From assembly GCA_016210495.1 (NCBI GenBank), contig JACQUC010000170.1, positions 1 through 26,557 on the forward strand: DNA of 26,557 nt. The letters are read 5' to 3'. The notes beneath the pieces are model-generated. The model ran no database searches and was not told the DNA's origin. It was given only the letters and a program-made list of their open reading frames with translations. Numbering within the stretch: the stretch's first letter is position 1; the number at the start of each line of letters is the position of its first letter. The stretch is from Chloroflexota bacterium. GTDB lineage: Bacteria > Chloroflexota > FW602-bin22 > JACPRP01. Of the stretch, positions 22,852 through 26,557 are shown in pieces. Both the position numbers and the translations under genes were made by a program.

Positions 22852-24056
22852 TTCACTGCGGCTCCTCTGGCAAATTCCTCTTTTACCCTGGCCAGGAGTT
22901 GCGCATCGCTCAGCAAGTCGACGGCGGTCATGGCGAGCGCCTTTGCGGCAGCGATGAGCGCTTCCTGACCCGCCGTCGAGGCTGCCGCCGCCGCAAATTC
23001 CGGGGAGTGGGTGGTAACGCTTTCGGGAGCGATGGCAATGGTGGGATGAATGCTCGGGACAACCTGACTGACGTTACCCATGTCCGTGGAGCCAAAGCCT
23101 CTATTGCGATCGGCGGGGTGCACCGTGACGCCAATTGTTTGCAGATTGGCGGCGAAAGCCTCCTCCAGCACCGAATTGGAGCGCATGGGTGAGTAGCGCC
23201 TGTCGGCCAGGTCGTAGCTGAAGGTGGCGCCAGTGGCCGCGGCGCCGGCGCGGAAGCAACCGAGAACCTTTTCCACCAGCCCATCCAGATACGCATCGTC
23301 TTCAGCACGAACTAGAAAGCGACCGGATGCCCGCGCGGGGATAATGTTCGGCGCTTCGCCGCCGTTGGTGATGATGCCGTGTATCCTCGCGTCGCTGCGC
23401 AAATGCTGGCGCAAGGAGTTGATGTTATTGTAGCTCAGAATGAGGGCGTCCAGGGCGTTGATACCCTCCTCGGGCCGGGCGGCGGCGTGGGCGGCCTTAC
23501 CGCTGAACTCGACCTCCAGCGTCACGCAGGCCAGCGCTCGCGCTACAACCCGTGTGCGTGTTCCGGGATGAACCATCATGGCGACGTCCACGCCGTCGAG
23601 CGCGTCGCGTTCGACAAGAACCACTTTCCCTCCACCTCCCTCCTCGGCAGGTGTGCCTAGAACCACCATACGTCCGCTTAGGCGACCCAGCACGACTGTC
23701 ATCGCGATGGCTGCCGCCGCGCTGGCCGTGCCAATGATATTGTGGCCGCAAGCGTGGCCAAGCTGGGCCAGCGCATCGTACTCGGCGACGAGCGCGATAG
23801 TCGGCCCACCGGATTGCCCATTGCAGATGGCCCGAAACGCAGTTGGCAGGTTGGCAATCCCACGTTCGACTTCAAACCCGTTTGCCGCGAGCCATTCAGC
23901 AAGCCGCTCTGCGGCTTTGTGCTCTTCGAATGCCAGCTCGGGGTTGCGATGGATGTAGAGACTAACGTCGACAATTTCTGCCCGTCGACGCTGCACCTCT
24001 TCGATGGCTTCCATTTTCAGTTGCCAAGTATCCAAATCCAATGTCCCATTTCTCAT
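22848..24056 (-). CDS. M20-family metallopeptidase/amidohydrolase
   Basis: A 402-residue cytosolic enzyme of the M20D (IAA-amino-acid/aminobenzoyl-glutamate amidohydrolase-like) group. Signatures: YIHRNPELAFEEHKAAERL at the N-terminus, EYDAL.QLGHACGHNIIGTA (metal-binding and active-site His), GTPAEEGGGGKVVLVE (catalytic Glu), MMVHPGT, and in the dimerisation domain FSGKAAHAAARPEEGINALDA, then GSTDMGNVSQVVPSIHPTI near the C-terminus. It would cleave an amide of an acylated amino acid or small dipeptide. The ATG at 24056 overlaps the stop of the small membrane protein (ATGA); further upstream the frame is open but non-coding. Second gene of the operon that also holds DUF2229 and the BadF-type ATPase; a link to their chemistry is only suggested by context. 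Confidence 0.88.
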   Translation of the reverse strand: MRNGTLDLDTWQLKMEAIEEVQRRRAEIVDVSLYIHRNPELAFEEHKAAERLAEWLAANGFEVERGIANLPTAFRAICNGQSGGPTIALVAEYDALAQLGHACGHNIIGTASAAAAIAMTVVLGRLSGRMVVLGTPAEEGGGGKVVLVERDALDGVDVAMMVHPGTRTRVVARALACVTLEVEFSGKAAHAAARPEEGINALDALILSYNNINSLRQHLRSDARIHGIITNGGEAPNIIPARASGRFLVRAEDDAYLDGLVEKVLGCFRAGAAATGATFSYDLADRRYSPMRSNSVLEEAFAANLQTIGVTVHPADRNRGFGSTDMGNVSQVVPSIHPTIAIAPESVTTHSPEFAAAAASTAGQEALIAAAKALAMTAVDLLSDAQLLARVKEEFARGAAVN

Positions 24057-24418
24057 TTGTGTAGTAGCAGCGCGACCTGCGCAATGGCCAGCGCGCCGAC
24101 CAGCAGCACCACCCCTATCCAGGTGAGCATTCTGGTTGCTTGCAGAATGGCCGCGACCAGGGCAAAAGCGGCCCACAGCCCGCCCTGTTCCAATGACCGG
24201 GTCAGGTTGCCACGGTACAGCTTGGAGGTAAACAACTGAAAGCTCAGCACGTACGCCAGCATGCTGAACGTAGCGGCCAAGGCAATGTAGAAGACGGAGA
24301 AAAAAAGCACCCGAGTCGCGATCTCGTCCGGTGTTGTGTTCAATACCACGTACCCGACACCTGTCCAGCCAGCAGGCGCCATAAGCGCGACCAGCGAGAT
24401 CGAGACCCTGTCGGACAC
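24053..24418 (-). CDS. small membrane protein of unknown function
   Basis: A 121-residue protein with four likely membrane helices (about residues 8-27, 38-62, 78-95 and 98-118), few charged residues and a short cytosolic loop with FTSKLYRGNLTRSLEQG. I do not recognise a family. GTG 24418 has GGGGGAGG five bases upstream. Its stop overlaps the M20 start as ATGA, so it leads the four-gene operon. It could help anchor or transport the M20 substrate, but nothing in the sequence shows this. A REP palindrome sits about 40 bases upstream of the start. Confidence 0.72.
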   Translation of the reverse strand: MSDRVSISLVALMAPAGWTGVGYVVLNTTPDEIATRVLFFSVFYIALAATFSMLAYVLSFQLFTSKLYRGNLTRSLEQGGLWAAFALVAAILQATRMLTWIGVVLLVGALAIAQVALLLHK

Positions 24419-24458
24419 ACCCGCCTCCCCCTTCGGTCTTAGAGATCATCTCAAATCG

Positions 24459-24480
24459 TAGGGGCGCGGTCTCCGCGCCC
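24459..24480. repeat. REP-like palindrome (GGGCGCGG type)
   Basis: TAGGGGCGCGGTCTCCGCGC followed by CC, same as the copy at 1001-1023. The nearby tail TGAGTCAAAACCCGCTTTCG (24489-24508) resembles the tail near the copy at 17632. It lies in the divergent gap between the small membrane protein and the 24640 gene. Confidence 0.8.
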
Positions 24481-24578
24481 AGCGAGTGTGAGTCAAAACC
24501 CGCTTTCGAGATAATTGCCGGATCTACCTCCTTCATTACTACATTCCTGTCAGATTTGCAAGCGTTTTGCCGACCGAT

Positions 24579-24607
24579 TTGATAAACTCGCTGCCTTACG
24601 CTATTAT
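24579..24607 (+). promoter_or_regulatory. promoter (TTGATA-N17-TATTAT)
   Basis: TTGATA (24579-24584) and TATTAT (24602-24607) with a 17-base spacer, each near consensus. Predicted start near 24614, about 26 bases before the TTG start of the following gene. Confidence 0.7.
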
Positions 24608-24639
24608 TTGGTGGTCGAGCTCGCGGGAGGGATGCGAAT

Positions 24640-25059
24640 TTGGATCTGTCTGCACTTTACCGTCAGCCATCCACTTGGGAGAAGTTGCTGGAAATTCGGC
24701 ATAATGGCTTTGTCGACCTGAAAGAGGGAAGCAGGATTGGCGTGCTGCCCAAGTCGGACGTTTCCGAGCTGAACGGGGAAATGATCGTGTGGGAAGTGGG
24801 TGATCAGGGAATTGTGGTCAGCACGTCCCCCTTCCGTGGCTTTCGCGGGGCCGGCGTCGACCTTCTTTTCGTGGCGGAGGAAGATACGCTCGCCGTTCTC
24901 TGCGACGGGGGACCTCGCGAGCCTGTGGCAGCTATCAAGAACGGTCTCAGGCAGGGCAGGATCATTCTTTACTTTCTTAGGAGCAAGAAGGAGCTGCTTG
25001 CTCTAGGCTACGAAGAGTTGGTCGAATCCCTCGGTCTGCCCTTATCTGGCTGCCAGTAA
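24640..25059 (+). CDS. hypothetical protein, 139 residues
   Basis: Not recognised. A soluble, mixed alpha/beta protein: an N-terminal helix (LYRQPSTWEKLLEI), then several short strands (GFVDLKEGSRIGVLP, MIVWEVGDQGIVVSTSPFRGF, VDLLFVAEEDTLAVLCDGG) and a C-terminal helical part (KKELLALGYEELVESLGL). No signal peptide, membrane segment or metal motif. The TTG at 24640 has GGGAGGG at 24625-24631, eight bases upstream, and an ATG at 24632 is in another frame; coding-like composition starts at the TTG. It has its own strong promoter and an AT-rich hairpin after its stop, so it is probably a single-gene unit next to the thiolase gene. Confidence 0.7.
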   Translation: MDLSALYRQPSTWEKLLEIRHNGFVDLKEGSRIGVLPKSDVSELNGEMIVWEVGDQGIVVSTSPFRGFRGAGVDLLFVAEEDTLAVLCDGGPREPVAAIKNGLRQGRIILYFLRSKKELLALGYEELVESLGLPLSGCQ

Positions 25060-25064
25060 CGTCT

Positions 25065-25084
25065 AGAAAAGCGCATGCTTTTCT
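25065..25084 (+). terminator. AT-rich hairpin after the 139-residue gene
   Basis: AGAAAAGC-GCAT-GCTTTTCT is a perfect 8-bp inverted repeat six bases past the stop. The 3' arm supplies a short T-run. A moderate terminator; it also overlaps a weak promoter candidate (TAGAAA-N17-TATCAT, 25064-25092) for the thiolase. Confidence 0.5.
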
Positions 25085-25177
25085 GCTATCATAGGCTTTG
25101 AGGTCTCAGTCTCGCCTGCTGTTGGGCTTTGGCCCTCATCAACACTACGCCATCAACGAAAGCGAGGGAAACTATCT

Positions 25178-26362
25178 ATGTCTTCAAACGAGGCCGTCAT
25201 CGTCGAGGGCGCTCGGATTCCAGTCGGCAGGTTTCTCGGAAGCTTGCTGCCTCTGACGGCTCCAAAGTTGGGCGCCGTCGCCATTCGTGAAGCGATCAGA
25301 AGAGCCAATGTCGATCCCAGTATCATCGATGAAGTCATCATGGGCAACGTTGTACAGGCGGGGATTGGCCAGGCTCCGGCGCGGCAGGCCGCCATTGCGG
25401 CGGGCGTGCCCAGCTCCGCATCGGCCGTTACCATTAACAAGATTTGCGGCTCGGGCCTTCAGGCCGTGATGTTCGCTGCCCAGGCCATTCGCGCCGGCGA
25501 TGGCAATGCCTATGTGGCGGGCGGGATGGAAAGCATGAGTAACGCCCCTTACGTCTTGAAACAGGCCAGGATGGGTTTGCGCATGGGCAACTCGGAGGTG
25601 ATCGACGCGGTCGTGCACGACGGGCTATGGTGCGCCTTTGAGAATCAGCACATGGGCGTGAGCGCGGAGTTCATCGCCGACAAGTTTGGCATCACCCGCG
25701 AGGAGCAGGACGCTTTTGCCCTAGACAGCCATCGCAAGGCCATCAGCGCTATCCAGGAAGGCCGGTTCAAGGCCGAGATCGTGCCTGTCGAGATACCTCA
25801 GAAGAAGGGTTCGCTTGTTCTCGATACCGACGAGCCGCCGCGAGCGGACACAACCCTGGAGGCGCTGTCCAAGCTTGCTCCCGCGTTCAAGCCAGGCGGC
25901 ACGGTTACCGCCGGCAACGCGCCAGGGCTCAGCGATGGTGCCGCCGCGCTGGTCGTGATGGAGCGTAGCGCTGCCAGGGAGGCAGGAGCGCAACCCCTTG
26001 CACGCATCACGGGCTACGCTTCGGCGGGCATCGAGCCCAGGCTCATCTTTGCCGCGCCGGTGCTGGCAGTCCGCAAGCTTATGAATCTCACCGGCCTCTC
26101 CGTCGACGATTTCGACCTCATCGAGGTTAACGAAGCATTTAGCGCGCAGATCTTGTCCAACGGCAAGGAGCTGGAGTGGGACTGGGCGAAGGTCAACGTC
26201 AATGGTGGCGGTGTAGCACTTGGCCACCCCATCGGCGCCAGTGGCGCGCGCATCCTGGTTACTCTGCTGTATGCGCTTCGCGCCAGAGGACTTCGCCGGG
26301 GTCTGGCTGCTCTCTGCCTGGGCGGCGGCGGCGCCGTAGCCTTGAGCGTCGAAATGATGTAA
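25178..26362 (+). CDS. acetyl-CoA C-acetyltransferase / thiolase
   Basis: A 394-residue degradative or biosynthetic thiolase that condenses two acetyl-CoA or cleaves 3-ketoacyl-CoA (cytosolic). Nucleophile Cys90 in TINKICGSGLQAVM, the GGMESMSNAPY block, NEAFSAQ, His in GGGVALGHPIGASGARI and the second Cys in ALCLGGGGAVAL are all present, so it should be active. ATG 25178 has GAGGGA eight bases upstream. It stands alone, without a neighbouring dehydrogenase or CoA-transferase, so direction and pathway cannot be told. Length is exactly typical of the family. The CoA theme is shared with the DUF2229/ATPase operon nearby, but they are in opposite directions and not clearly linked. Confidence 0.93.
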   Translation: MSSNEAVIVEGARIPVGRFLGSLLPLTAPKLGAVAIREAIRRANVDPSIIDEVIMGNVVQAGIGQAPARQAAIAAGVPSSASAVTINKICGSGLQAVMFAAQAIRAGDGNAYVAGGMESMSNAPYVLKQARMGLRMGNSEVIDAVVHDGLWCAFENQHMGVSAEFIADKFGITREEQDAFALDSHRKAISAIQEGRFKAEIVPVEIPQKKGSLVLDTDEPPRADTTLEALSKLAPAFKPGGTVTAGNAPGLSDGAAALVVMERSAAREAGAQPLARITGYASAGIEPRLIFAAPVLAVRKLMNLTGLSVDDFDLIEVNEAFSAQILSNGKELEWDWAKVNVNGGGVALGHPIGASGARILVTLLYALRARGLRRGLAALCLGGGGAVALSVEMM

Positions 26363-26397
26363 TCCCTAACCACCTCGTGGTGCCGAGTTGTCCAGCG

Positions 26398-26420
26398 TAG
26401 GGGCGAGGTCTCCTCGCCCT
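26398..26420. repeat. REP-like palindrome (GGGCGAGG type)
   Basis: TAGGGGCGAGGTCTCCTCGC followed by CCT, identical to 17632-17654. It lies 36 bases past the thiolase stop, after a small ACCAC-CTC-GTGGT hairpin (26369-26381), and may act as a 3' end structure. Confidence 0.8.
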
Positions 26421-26444
26421 CCTGCACACCAACCTGAGGCGGAA

Positions 26445-26557
26445 GCTGATTTGAGAACCATCGGCCGGGACGTGGTTAGTGTAGGGGCGAACGGCGTTCG
26501 CCCCATAGGCATTAAGCTAAGGCGAATGCTGATTTCAGAGCCATCGGCCGGGGACGT
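26445..26557. repeat. tandem repeat (83-bp period) enclosing a REP palindrome
   Basis: GCTGATTTGAGAACCATCGG (26445-26464, continuing to 26473) recurs as GCTGATTTCAGAGCCATCGG at 26528, 83 bases later, at the window edge. Between them is GTAGGGGCGAACGGCGTTCG with CCCC (26481-26504), arms GGGGCGAAC / GTTCGCCCC, and the flank GCATTAAGCTAAG shared with 66-80 in inverted orientation. The array continues beyond the window. Confidence 0.7.

Noticed and set aside
24057..24536. N-terminal extension of the M20 frame
   Set aside because: Overlaps the small membrane-protein gene out of frame; the ATGA overlap start gives normal length.
1..26557. CRISPR array, tRNA, rRNA, transposase or phage genes
   Set aside because: No regularly spaced direct repeats with variable spacers, no cloverleaf, and no recombinase or structural phage motifs were found on either strand by reading.

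Overview
The window looks like a GC-rich chromosomal piece of a Chloroflexota bacterium (Anaerolineae-like), most likely from a metagenome-assembled genome. The main clues are a large secreted repeat protein ending in a short FLPAIAY-type tail, as seen on many Chloroflexota exported proteins, and many short palindromes of the form GTAGGGGCG...CGCCC between genes. This placement is inference; there is no rRNA or phylogenetic marker beyond rsfS. I see no tRNA, rRNA, CRISPR array, prophage or transposase.

Left part (1-4170): a nagB-type glucosamine-6-phosphate deaminase on the minus strand; a 0.7 kb gene-poor stretch holding a promoter-to-terminator unit that could be a small RNA; then a perfect-consensus promoter driving a five-repeat DUF11 surface protein, followed by a tandem array of about 82 bp hairpin units.

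Carbohydrate part (4169-16310): a DHH phosphoesterase and maltooligosyltrehalose synthase (treY) in one minus-strand operon, divergent from 4-alpha-glucanotransferase (malQ). A plus-strand membrane operon follows (PIG-V-like glycosyltransferase, YfhO-family protein, PAP2 phosphatase). It converges tail-to-tail with a GH57/DUF3536 glycoside hydrolase. treY, malQ and the GH57 enzyme point to alpha-glucan and trehalose metabolism, but the usual partner treZ is absent.

Envelope and stress part (16312-20300): an SH3-domain membrane protein; a YefM-YoeB toxin-antitoxin pair with a recognisable TGTACA operator over its -10 element; and a compact operon of NusG paralog, DegT-type aminotransferase and WecG/TagA glycosyltransferase, consistent with cell-surface sugar synthesis under processive antitermination.

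Right part (20359-26557): rsfS (ribosome silencing factor), then a four-gene minus-strand operon: a small membrane protein, an M20 amidohydrolase, a stand-alone DUF2229 protein and a BadF/HgdC-type ATPase. The last two look like a split version of a normally fused CoA-dehydratase-activase protein and are the most unusual system here. The window closes with an unrecognised 139-residue protein, a thiolase and a cluster of REP-like palindromes that mirror those at the left edge.
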